Assembly: GCA_038209365.1 (NCBI GenBank) | Contig: JBBQXS010000010.1 | Span: 1 to 64,000, forward strand | Direction of reading: 5' to 3' | Origin: DASQHW01 sp038209365 | Lineage (GTDB): Bacteria > Actinomycetota > Acidimicrobiia > IMCC26256 > PALSA-610 | Length of the DNA: 64,000 nt | Shown: positions 57,417-64,000 of the stretch, piece after piece | Numbering within the stretch: position 1 is the stretch's first letter | Layout: each line of letters begins with the position of its first letter | Notes under the pieces: model-generated | Told to the model about the DNA's origin: nothing | The model's input: the letters and a program-made list of their open reading frames with translations, nothing else | Database searches by the model: none | Position numbers and translations under genes: made by a program

Positions 57417-59489
57417 ATGAAGCTCGGCAGGAAGCGCGACACTCGCGCCGAAGGGTCCGATTCACCGGAAGCACAACTCCTGAAGCGCACCGGGTTGTTC
57501 TCGACCTTCGATCCCGACCAGCTGCAAGAGATGACCCAGCGCGTAAGCCGGATCACCTACCGCGAAGGTGAGCTCATCGTCGAGGAAGGCGACGTCGGGG
57601 ACGCGTTTTACGTGATCGACTGCGGCGCCGTGCGTATCAGCACGCTCGACGTGAACGCGCGCGAGATCGTGCTCGCGCGGTTGGACCCCGGCCAGTACTT
57701 CGGCGAACAGGCCCTGTTCGACGAGATCCCGAGCCGGCGCAACGCATCCGCCACAGCCATCGCCGACACCGAGCTCCTGCGACTGGAGCAGACAGATTTC
57801 CGCCGAGTGCTCGAATCGAGTGGCAAGCTCGAGCAGTCGCTGCGCGAACGTGGCACCAAGCAGCTCGTCGAGAGGTGGACGCGACAGCATCCCGTGTTCG
57901 GCTCGCTCGACAACAAGTTGCTCGAGGGCCTGTCGCGTAACGTGCGCGACTTCGAATGCGGCGAGGTGATCTTCTCGCAGGGCGACGCCGCTGATGGTGT
58001 GTACTTCATCGCGGATGGCGAAGTGCGCATCGTCATCGCTTCCGACGGCGCCGAGGGTGCCGAGCCGCGCGAGACGATCCTGGTCCCCGGCCAGATGTTC
58101 GGTGAGGTCGGATCGCTGCAGTCGGCCCGGCGCGCGGGCACTGCGAGCGCCATCACGCAGACCCGGACACTGTTCTTCGACAGGAAGCAGTTCCGGAAGC
58201 TCTACGACTTACGCCCCGAGCTCGCGGATTGGGTGAAGGACGCGCAGAGCATCTACGAGATCCCCAAGCGCGGTGTGGTTTCGATCCTCGAGGGCGAGTA
58301 CCGCGGCGTGAGCTGTCTCACCTCGGCATTCCGGCTCCAGGACGGCCGCTCGGTCAGCGCGTCCAAGGTGCGGGGCGACGAGATCTTCGTGCTCGCCGAG
58401 GAAGGTGCCTCCGACGGCCGAGTGCTGCGCTGGGAGAAGAATCTCCAGCGGCGCGAACTCACTGTGGCGGACGGCCGCATCACGGCGATCGTCTGCCACG
58501 GCTACTGGGCCGATCTCGAGCAAGCGTGCTCGATGGCGCTCGACGCGACCCCGTTGGACGAATGGCGCGAGGCGCTCTTTCGCGATTCCGGCCGGCTCGA
58601 GATCGTCGAACCCGAGGAGAGCAGCGACCCGAGCACACTGCTCTGCAATTGCATGCGTATCACGCGAGGTCGGGTGCGGGAAGTCATCGGCGGCGGCGAC
58701 ACCGAGGTCGACGACGTGTCGAGCGCAACGGGCGCAGGCACGGTGTGCGGCGGCTGCCGGCCGAAGATCAGCGCCATGCTGGGGAACACGTGCTGGGAGC
58801 CCGTGCGCGTCGCCGACGCCATCGAGCGCGGTCCCGGTGTCCGCAGCTACCGCCTCACGCCCTATTCCGGCACGGTGGCACCCTACGAGCCCGGCCAGCA
58901 CGTGGTGATCCAGTCGCTGATCGACGAGCGCTTCATCTCGCGCACCTACACGCTCACATCTCATCGGAGCTTTGACAGCTACGAGATCACGGTGAAGCGC
59001 GAACCCGAGGGCTACTTCTCGGGTTGGCTGTTCGAGCGGGCGGGGCACGACCCGTTCATGCGCGTCGCGCCGCCCTCCGGCACAGGCATCCACACGTTGC
59101 TGGGTGACGCACCGATCGTGTGCCTGGTCGCGGGCATCGGTGTGACGCCGGCTGTCGCGTTGGCCCGGCATCTCGACCAGGCCGCCGCGACGCAGCACCT
59201 GCGCATCGACTACTCCGCGCGAACCCGCGAGGATCTGGTCTTCGGCGACGAGCTGCGCGCAATCGAGAGCCGCCGGCCGAACATCTCGATCCAGCTGCGG
59301 TTGACCTCGGAGACCGGCCGACTCGGGCCGACCGACATCGAGGGTCTCGTGGCCGACTATCCCGCGGCCAGCTTCTTCGTCTGCGGACCGCGCCGTTACC
59401 ACGCCGAGGTGTCCGCCGCCCTGCTGTCAGCAGGAGTGCATCCGGAACGGGTGCGCAGCGAAGAATTCCGCCATGCCGCTGCGCCCTGA
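57417..59489 (+). CDS. fusion: two cNMP-binding domains, BFD-type [2Fe-2S] domain and FNR-type reductase
   Basis: 690 aa from ATG 57417. Two cyclic-nucleotide-binding folds (about 25-130 and 150-265) with cassettes FGEQALFDEIPSRRNASATA and FGEVGSLQSARRAGTASA. A middle region (285-385) is unrecognised. Residues 405-455 carry C410-N-C412 and C444-G-G-C447, the BFD-type [2Fe-2S] pattern. The C-terminal 230 residues form a ferredoxin-reductase module: FAD motif RTYTLTSH, NAD loop VAGIGVTPAVALARHL, FVCGPRRYH. Probably an NAD(P)H-dependent electron donor gated by a nucleotide or used as a sensor. No helix-turn-helix is present, so it is not a CRP regulator. Confidence 0.85.
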   Translation: MKLGRKRDTRAEGSDSPEAQLLKRTGLFSTFDPDQLQEMTQRVSRITYREGELIVEEGDVGDAFYVIDCGAVRISTLDVNAREIVLARLDPGQYFGEQALFDEIPSRRNASATAIADTELLRLEQTDFRRVLESSGKLEQSLRERGTKQLVERWTRQHPVFGSLDNKLLEGLSRNVRDFECGEVIFSQGDAADGVYFIADGEVRIVIASDGAEGAEPRETILVPGQMFGEVGSLQSARRAGTASAITQTRTLFFDRKQFRKLYDLRPELADWVKDAQSIYEIPKRGVVSILEGEYRGVSCLTSAFRLQDGRSVSASKVRGDEIFVLAEEGASDGRVLRWEKNLQRRELTVADGRITAIVCHGYWADLEQACSMALDATPLDEWREALFRDSGRLEIVEPEESSDPSTLLCNCMRITRGRVREVIGGGDTEVDDVSSATGAGTVCGGCRPKISAMLGNTCWEPVRVADAIERGPGVRSYRLTPYSGTVAPYEPGQHVVIQSLIDERFISRTYTLTSHRSFDSYEITVKREPEGYFSGWLFERAGHDPFMRVAPPSGTGIHTLLGDAPIVCLVAGIGVTPAVALARHLDQAAATQHLRIDYSARTREDLVFGDELRAIESRRPNISIQLRLTSETGRLGPTDIEGLVADYPAASFFVCGPRRYHAEVSAALLSAGVHPERVRSEEFRHAAAP

Positions 59490-59545
59490 TCGACGCCGGT
59501 GCGTGACCCGCGCACACCTTCTGCCATCCACCGACCGTGAAACGA

Positions 59546-59666
59546 CCAATCAGATTGGACGCTGGGCACGCGTGTGGCGGGCTACGCGTCCAAACAGCCC
59601 GGGGCGCTCCATCGGTGTTTGGACGCTCAGCACGCGTGTGGCGGGCTGCGCGTCCAATCAGATTGG
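59546..59666. repeat. MITE-like palindromic element, copy 2
   Basis: ~121-bp second copy of the 56767 element in the same orientation, with the same two hairpin units and terminal repeats CCAATC(A/T)GATTGGACGC (59546-59562 and 59650-59666, near-perfect). Lies between the fusion gene's end and the convergent hydrolase. The two copies bracket the AlkB remnant and reductase fusion. Confidence 0.9.
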
Positions 59667-59681
59667 ACAGTTATCGGGGAG

Positions 59682-60584
59682 TTAGTCGACGGGCCAGAGC
59701 TCGAGCAGGGTCTTGAAGATCTCTTCGGACGCGTCGAGCGCACCGAGATGGCTTTCGCCGTGCCGGATGCGTAGCTCGGCGTCGGGCACGAGCTCCATCA
59801 TGTGGTGGACGTGGGCAACCGGCACGATGTTGTCCGCGTCGCCGTGCCAGAACCGGACCGGCACGCGGATGTCGCGCAGCGAGAAGCCCCAGTCGCGTGT
59901 GAACAGCACGACATCGGTCGGGAGCGCGTGTGCTTGCTTGCGCAGCGAGCGCAGGATGTCCTCGATGAACATCTGTTTCATCTCGGGCCGCCGGAACACG
60001 CGCTTGTCGCCCTCGGGCGAGATCGCGACGTACAGGTCGAACACCTGCGACCGGATCGGCGCGAGCACTCGCACCAGGCGGTGCAACCCGTCGCCCACCG
60101 GACGGCGGGCGAGCTCCACGAGTGGTGCCAGTCGTCGCGCGAGGCCGATCACCCCGCCGGTGGCCGCGTCCGCGCCGCGAGTCGGCGCGACCCCGCCGAG
60201 TACCGCGGCCGCGACCACACGGTCCGGGAAGCGGTACGCGCACGCGAGCGCGTACGGACCGCCGCCCGAGAGGCCGACGACTGCGAATCGCTCTTCGCCG
60301 AGCGCGTCGGCGATCGAGCCGACGTCGTCGGCGAAGCCCAGCACGTTGGGGTAGACGTGCGGTGTCGAGAAGCCGACGCCCGGCCGTTCGAGCAGGATCA
60401 GCCTGATGCCCATCTCCATCGCGATGGGGTGTGTGTGCGGCGAGATCTGGGTGCGTCCGCCGGGCGTGCCGTGGAACCAGAACACGACGCGCCCGTGCGG
60501 GTTGCCATACTCGGCGAAGCTGATGCGCCGGTGCGTCGCGACGCGAAACGTTCCTTCGAGGCGGGGTTCGACGACCGAGTTCAT
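59682..60584 (-). CDS. alpha/beta hydrolase
   Basis: 300 aa: VVFWFHGTPGGRTQI oxyanion region, LLERPGVGFSTPH, nucleophile elbow VVGLSGGGPYALA, acid WHGDADNIVPV and His GESHLGAL. A large helical cap of ~100 residues follows the nucleophile. Complete triad; substrate unknown. Divergent from the dCTP deaminase. Confidence 0.88.
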   Translation of the reverse strand: MNSVVEPRLEGTFRVATHRRISFAEYGNPHGRVVFWFHGTPGGRTQISPHTHPIAMEMGIRLILLERPGVGFSTPHVYPNVLGFADDVGSIADALGEERFAVVGLSGGGPYALACAYRFPDRVVAAAVLGGVAPTRGADAATGGVIGLARRLAPLVELARRPVGDGLHRLVRVLAPIRSQVFDLYVAISPEGDKRVFRRPEMKQMFIEDILRSLRKQAHALPTDVVLFTRDWGFSLRDIRVPVRFWHGDADNIVPVAHVHHMMELVPDAELRIRHGESHLGALDASEEIFKTLLELWPVD

Positions 60585-60674
60585 GCCCACACGTTGCCAC
60601 GAAGCCGGGGTGTCGGCGCCACCGAGGCCGCAGGCGGCCGAGAACGTCGATATCGCCGCATAGCATCGGCGGCG

Positions 60675-61811
60675 GTGGACCTCGACCTCCCGTCCGGCCG
60701 CGCCGGCGTCCTGCCGTGCCAGTACCTCGAGCGTGCGATCGCGGCGCGCGTCATCGACGCGGGGCGGTTCACCATCCCGGAAGAGAACGTGCAACCGGCG
60801 AGCCTCGACCTGCGGCTCGGTGAAGTCGCGTATCGCATCCGATGCAGCTTCCTCCCCGACCGCCAGACCGTCGAACGGCGCGTCAAGGACTACATCATCG
60901 ACGAGCTCGACCTCCGCAAGGACGGCGTCGTGCTCGAGACCAAGCGGCCGTACATCATCCCGTTGAAGGAGCGGCTCGCGCTCCCTGCGGGTGTGCGCGG
61001 CAAGGCCAACCCGAAGAGCTCGACCGGTCGCATCGACGTGTTCACCCGCGTGATCACCGACGAGAGCTACCGCTTCGACGAGATCGCCGACGCCTACGAC
61101 GGGCCGCTCTACCTCGAGGTCGTGCCGCTTTCGTTCCCGGTGCGAGTTCGCGAGGACGTGTCGCTCAACCAGCTGCGTCTGTCGGTCGGTCGCGCGCGAC
61201 TCGACGACGACGACGTGCGCGCGTTCCACCGCAAGCAGCCCCTGCTGTACGACCACGGCAAACCGGTGTCGAACTCCAAGCTCGCGTTGAGCGGCGGGCT
61301 CTTCCTCGGGCTCGACCTCCGCGGCGACGAGGACGGCCGGGTCGGTTACCGGGCCCGAGACAACGCACCGCTGCTCGACCTGTACAAGAGCGCGGACGTC
61401 CCCGTCGATCCGGAGTCGTTCTGGGAACCGGTGAAGCGCGAGGACGGTGACCGGGTCGTGCTCACGCCGCAGCGCTTCTATCTGCTGATGAGCAACGAGG
61501 CGGTGTCGATCCCGCCCACGCTCGCGTCGGAGATGACCGCCTACGACCCCACGAGCGGCGAGCTGCGCACGCACTATGCGGGCTTCTTCGATCCCGGTTT
61601 CGGGTTCGACCCGGCCGGGGAGTTCACCGGTTCACGCGCTGCGCTGGAAGTGCGCGCCCACGACGTGCCGTTCATGATCGAGCACGGTCAACGGGTCTGC
61701 AAGCTCACGTTCGAACACATGCTCGAAGCACCGGACCGTCTCTACGGCCAGGGCATCGGTTCGAACTATCAACGCCAAGACGAGACGCTGAGCAAGCACT
61801 TCTCCCGTTGA
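60675..61811 (+). CDS. 2'-deoxycytidine 5'-triphosphate deaminase, long form
   Basis: 378 aa from GTG 60675. Two tandem dUTPase-like halves: the first has VQPASLDLRLGEVAYRI and ANPKSSTGRIDVF, the second FMIEHGQRVCKLTFEHM at its end. This double-length Dcd-like form occurs in some actinobacteria and proteobacteria. Function: deaminates dCTP to dUTP (some also dephosphorylate), supplying dTTP synthesis. Confidence 0.9.
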   Translation: MDLDLPSGRAGVLPCQYLERAIAARVIDAGRFTIPEENVQPASLDLRLGEVAYRIRCSFLPDRQTVERRVKDYIIDELDLRKDGVVLETKRPYIIPLKERLALPAGVRGKANPKSSTGRIDVFTRVITDESYRFDEIADAYDGPLYLEVVPLSFPVRVREDVSLNQLRLSVGRARLDDDDVRAFHRKQPLLYDHGKPVSNSKLALSGGLFLGLDLRGDEDGRVGYRARDNAPLLDLYKSADVPVDPESFWEPVKREDGDRVVLTPQRFYLLMSNEAVSIPPTLASEMTAYDPTSGELRTHYAGFFDPGFGFDPAGEFTGSRAALEVRAHDVPFMIEHGQRVCKLTFEHMLEAPDRLYGQGIGSNYQRQDETLSKHFSR

Positions 61812-61865
61812 ACGGGCGGCCGGCTGAGGAAGGCCCGCTCAGGAAGGCTGCTCAGGAAGCGCGCA

Positions 61866-62276
61866 TCAGGACGGGATGACGCCGATCGCCTGCAGCAGCG
61901 GGACCTGGTCGACGACGTTCCAGTGCTCGACCACCTGACCGTCGCGATACCGCGCGATGTCCATGACCGCCACGGTGAATCCCCTTCCGGTACCGGCAAT
62001 GCCCATCAGCTCGCCTTGATGCGTGCCGTGAAACGTTTTGTGGGTCACGACCTTGTCGCCGTCGAGGAGCATGTCGTGGATCTCGGCGCGGAAGTCCGGG
62101 CACGCGGCGTGGAACATGGCGAACATCTCTTTCACGCCGTCCTTCGTCGGCGGAAACGGCGGCATCGTCGTGTGGTTGACGAAGTCGTCGGCGATCAGCT
62201 CGTCGGCGACGTCGACCTTGCCTTCGGTCTGGAATTCCTCGACGAACCGTCGTTGCAGGACTTTGAGGTCGGTCAT
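61866..62276 (-). CDS. SnoaL-like/ester cyclase family protein
   Basis: 136 aa: RRFVEEFQTEGKVDVADELI, ADDFVNHTTMPPFPPTKDGV, FHAACPDFRAEIHDMLLDGD, KVVTHKTFHGTHQGEL and the final VEHWNVVDQVPLLQAIGVIP, a classic SnoaL-like polyketide cyclase pattern. In isolated actinobacterial loci the function is usually unknown. Confidence 0.88.
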   Translation of the reverse strand: MTDLKVLQRRFVEEFQTEGKVDVADELIADDFVNHTTMPPFPPTKDGVKEMFAMFHAACPDFRAEIHDMLLDGDKVVTHKTFHGTHQGELMGIAGTGRGFTVAVMDIARYRDGQVVEHWNVVDQVPLLQAIGVIPS

Positions 62277-62605
62277 GCTGCGAGATTCGTTGCACGACCT
62301 CGACCGGATCACGACGCGTCTCGGCCCCGCCGATGTGGGGGAGGCGGGGCCGAGGCTGGGGTCAGTTCGGGCCGGCACTGTTGGGGTCATTGGGCTGGGT
62401 GAGCGCCGTCCCACCAACAGGGTGCTCCCAACGGCGCCCCGAACGCAAGCATTTGCCCATGCAACGCGCCGAGCGCGCGCACCGACGGGCGGGCGGACAC
62501 GGTACGCGTCCGTTCGAGCCGACGATGAGTGCCCGGTTCGTGCCGAACACACCGGTGGCCACGGCGCGAGGTCATCTCGCACGGCTCCGCGTACGCTCGG
62601 CGGCC
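62277..62605 (+). other. intergenic region, nothing identified
   Basis: About 330 bp between the divergent SnoaL-like and PIG-L genes. Open frames exist but none has a domain or ribosome-binding site. I see no repeat or clear terminator. It should contain both promoters. Confidence 0.5.
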
Positions 62606-63397
62606 ATGCAACGAGAGGGACCCCTGTTGCTCGTCGTCGTCGCGCATCCCGACGACGAGACGTTCGGTACCGGGTCCGTGATCGCCAACGCCGCGGCGCG
62701 CGGCGTGCGTGTCGTCGTGTGCTGCGCGACCCGAGGCGAGGCGGGCGAGGACATGAGCGGCACGACGAGCGGACCTGCAGAGCTCGCGGTCGTGCGCGAA
62801 GGGGAACTGCGCGCCGCGGCCGAGGTGCTGGGCGCCGACGACGTCGTGTTGCTCGACTTCGCCGACTCCGGGCTCAATGGCGAGATGCCGCCGAACGCTC
62901 TCGCCGCGGTGGACCTCGAGGACGTCATCACGCCGATCGCCGCGCTGATCGAGGAGCGCCGGCCCGACGTGGTGGTCACGCTCGACCCGGAATCGGTCAA
63001 CGACCATCGCGATCACATGCGGATCGGTGAAGCGGCCACGATCGCGTTCGACCGCGCCGCGTTGCCGGCGGCGCGGCTGTATCACTGGACGTTGGCGCGG
63101 GCGACGATGGATCGGTGGCTCACGGCGATGAAGGCGCAGGGCCTGCTCGAGCAGTACGTCGACTTGGAGCTCGGTCGGCCCGACGACGAGATCACCACGG
63201 TCGTCGACGTCGCGCACGTCATCGAGACGCGGCGGGCGGGGATCGCCGAGCACCGCACCCAACTCTCGCCCTTCACCGGCCTCTCACCCGAGCTGGAACG
63301 CACGATCCTCTCGCACGATTTCTTCGTGCGCGCGGTCCCGGCGTGGGAGGGCGGCCCGAAGGAGACGGATCTCTTCAGCGACGGCGCGACGGCCTAG
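62606..63397 (+). CDS. PIG-L family deacetylase
   Basis: 263 aa from ATG 62606. Zinc motif AHPDDETFG near residue 13, RGEAGEDM, and the third ligand in DPESVNDHRDHMRIGEA (HxxH). The PIG-L fold N-deacetylates GlcNAc-linked substrates (as in MshB and Mca of mycothiol metabolism). The sequence does not tell which; MshB-type is one possibility. Its stop overlaps the convergent hydrolase by 4 nt. Confidence 0.88.
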   Translation: MQREGPLLLVVVAHPDDETFGTGSVIANAAARGVRVVVCCATRGEAGEDMSGTTSGPAELAVVREGELRAAAEVLGADDVVLLDFADSGLNGEMPPNALAAVDLEDVITPIAALIEERRPDVVVTLDPESVNDHRDHMRIGEAATIAFDRAALPAARLYHWTLARATMDRWLTAMKAQGLLEQYVDLELGRPDDEITTVVDVAHVIETRRAGIAEHRTQLSPFTGLSPELERTILSHDFFVRAVPAWEGGPKETDLFSDGATA

Positions 63398-64000
63398 CCG
63401 ACCCGGAGGTGGGCGCCGAAGAATTCGAGAAGTCGACGCCAGGCGTCGGTTGCGGCTTCCTCGTCGTAGGCATCCGAGCCGTCGCGCATGAACCCGTGGC
63501 CGGCGTTCTCGTAGACGACGACCTGACCCAGATGATGCTTTTCGATCTCGGCGATGTCGTCCCTGCTGATGTGTTGGTCGTTGCCGCCGAAGAACATCAG
63601 CAACGGGCAGTACGACTCGCCGAGCATCTGTGCGATCGTCGCCCCGTAGAAGGGTGCGGCGGCATCGACGTCGACTCCCGACACGGCGGCGAGATACGCG
63701 AACGTGCCACCCATGCAGAAGCCGGTGACACCGACGGTCGCGGCGCCGAGCTCGCGGACGCGTGCCACGACGTCGACGATGTCCGATCGGGCGTCTTCCG
63801 GTGTCAGCTGCCGAAAATGCTGGTCGCTCACGTCGGGGTTGTTGCCACCGAAGCGCCAGTACAGGTCGGGTGCCACGGCGGCGTAGCCCTCGCCCGCGAG
63901 CCGTTCGCAGACACGCAGCAGCTGTGGCGTGAGGCCCATTCCCTCCATCACGACGACCACGCCGGGCCACGGCGGTGGTGACGCAGGGAGCGAGCAGAAG
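63394..64000 (-). CDS. dienelactone hydrolase family protein, N-terminus off window
   Basis: At least 202 residues; the frame is open to the right edge, with family-like PASPPPWPGVVVMEGMG there, so the start lies beyond 64000. Seen: nucleophile GFCMGGTFAYL (Cys as in true DLH), acid FFGGNDQHIS and His AGHGFMRDG. By family it hydrolyses dienelactones from chlorocatechol or related esters. Convergent with PIG-L. Confidence 0.9.
   Translation of the reverse strand, partial: FCSLPASPPPWPGVVVVMEGMGLTPQLLRVCERLAGEGYAAVAPDLYWRFGGNNPDVSDQHFRQLTPEDARSDIVDVVARVRELGAATVGVTGFCMGGTFAYLAAVSGVDVDAAAPFYGATIAQMLGESYCPLLMFFGGNDQHISRDDIAEIEKHHLGQVVVYENAGHGFMRDGSDAYDEEAATDAWRRLLEFFGAHLRVG

Noticed and set aside
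57417..59489. CRP-family transcription factor
   Set aside because: cNMP folds are present but there is no helix-turn-helix; the C-terminus is an iron-sulfur/flavin reductase.

Overview
The window is high-GC, tightly packed bacterial DNA with many 4-nt ATGA or GTGA gene overlaps. Several features point to an actinobacterium of the Acidimicrobiia type: an F420/LLM oxidoreductase, a short GWWYAADGKWYPPE-type N-terminal motif, propeller repeats of the YWLVASDGG type, RidA/VOC/SRPBCC housekeeping genes and a long-form dCTP deaminase. No rRNA, tRNA, phage or CRISPR was found. The organism assignment is an inference from gene style, not from a marker gene.

Layout. 1-1158: N-terminal part of a secreted subtilase, running off the left edge. 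1382-5213: alpha/beta hydrolase, then a tight operon of R2-like diiron protein, SDR and APH-type phosphotransferase. 5300-9983: small unknown gene, DUF3293/GIY-YIG-like fusion, acyl desaturase, membrane and SRPBCC genes. 10024-11141: a decayed patch with a frameshifted membrane gene and a chimeric pseudogene built from pieces of two genes found elsewhere in the window. 11153-15251: GNAT, esterase, GHMP sugar kinase, NTF2-like. 15399-21197: UvrD2-type helicase with HRDC domain, divergent from a PLD/SF2 helicase that lacks its expected C-terminal DUF3427 domain. 21272-31865: GH30 lipoprotein, ECF sigma/anti-sigma pair, lone molybdopterin hydroxylase large subunit, BBE-type FAD oxidase and small enzymes. 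31930-36660: branched-chain-amino-acid-type ABC importer with permease and ATPase fused (LivM-LivG). 38598-44227: formate dehydrogenase operon whose catalytic subunit has an in-frame UGA (39165-39167), best read as selenocysteine.

46125-49906 (minus strand) is the most novel locus. A Tat-exported, 24-cysteine domain resembling the methylamine dehydrogenase light chain is fused to a predicted six-bladed propeller, in an operon with MauE-, MauD- and MauF-like maturation proteins but no separate heavy chain. 51327-56723 is a meta-cleavage aromatic catabolic operon (FAD monooxygenase, extradiol dioxygenase, FAH-family hydrolase, amidohydrolase, MarR) with a visible promoter and operator. 57103-59489 holds a shrunken AlkB-like gene and an unusual fusion (two cNMP-binding domains, BFD-type [2Fe-2S], FNR-type reductase), bracketed by two copies of a MITE-like palindromic element. 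59682-64000: hydrolase, dCTP deaminase, SnoaL-like, PIG-L deacetylase and a partial dienelactone hydrolase.

Two families of dispersed palindromes occur: four copies of a ~50-bp nested palindrome (30061, 31514, 45055, 46062) and two copies of a ~125-bp element (56767, 59546).
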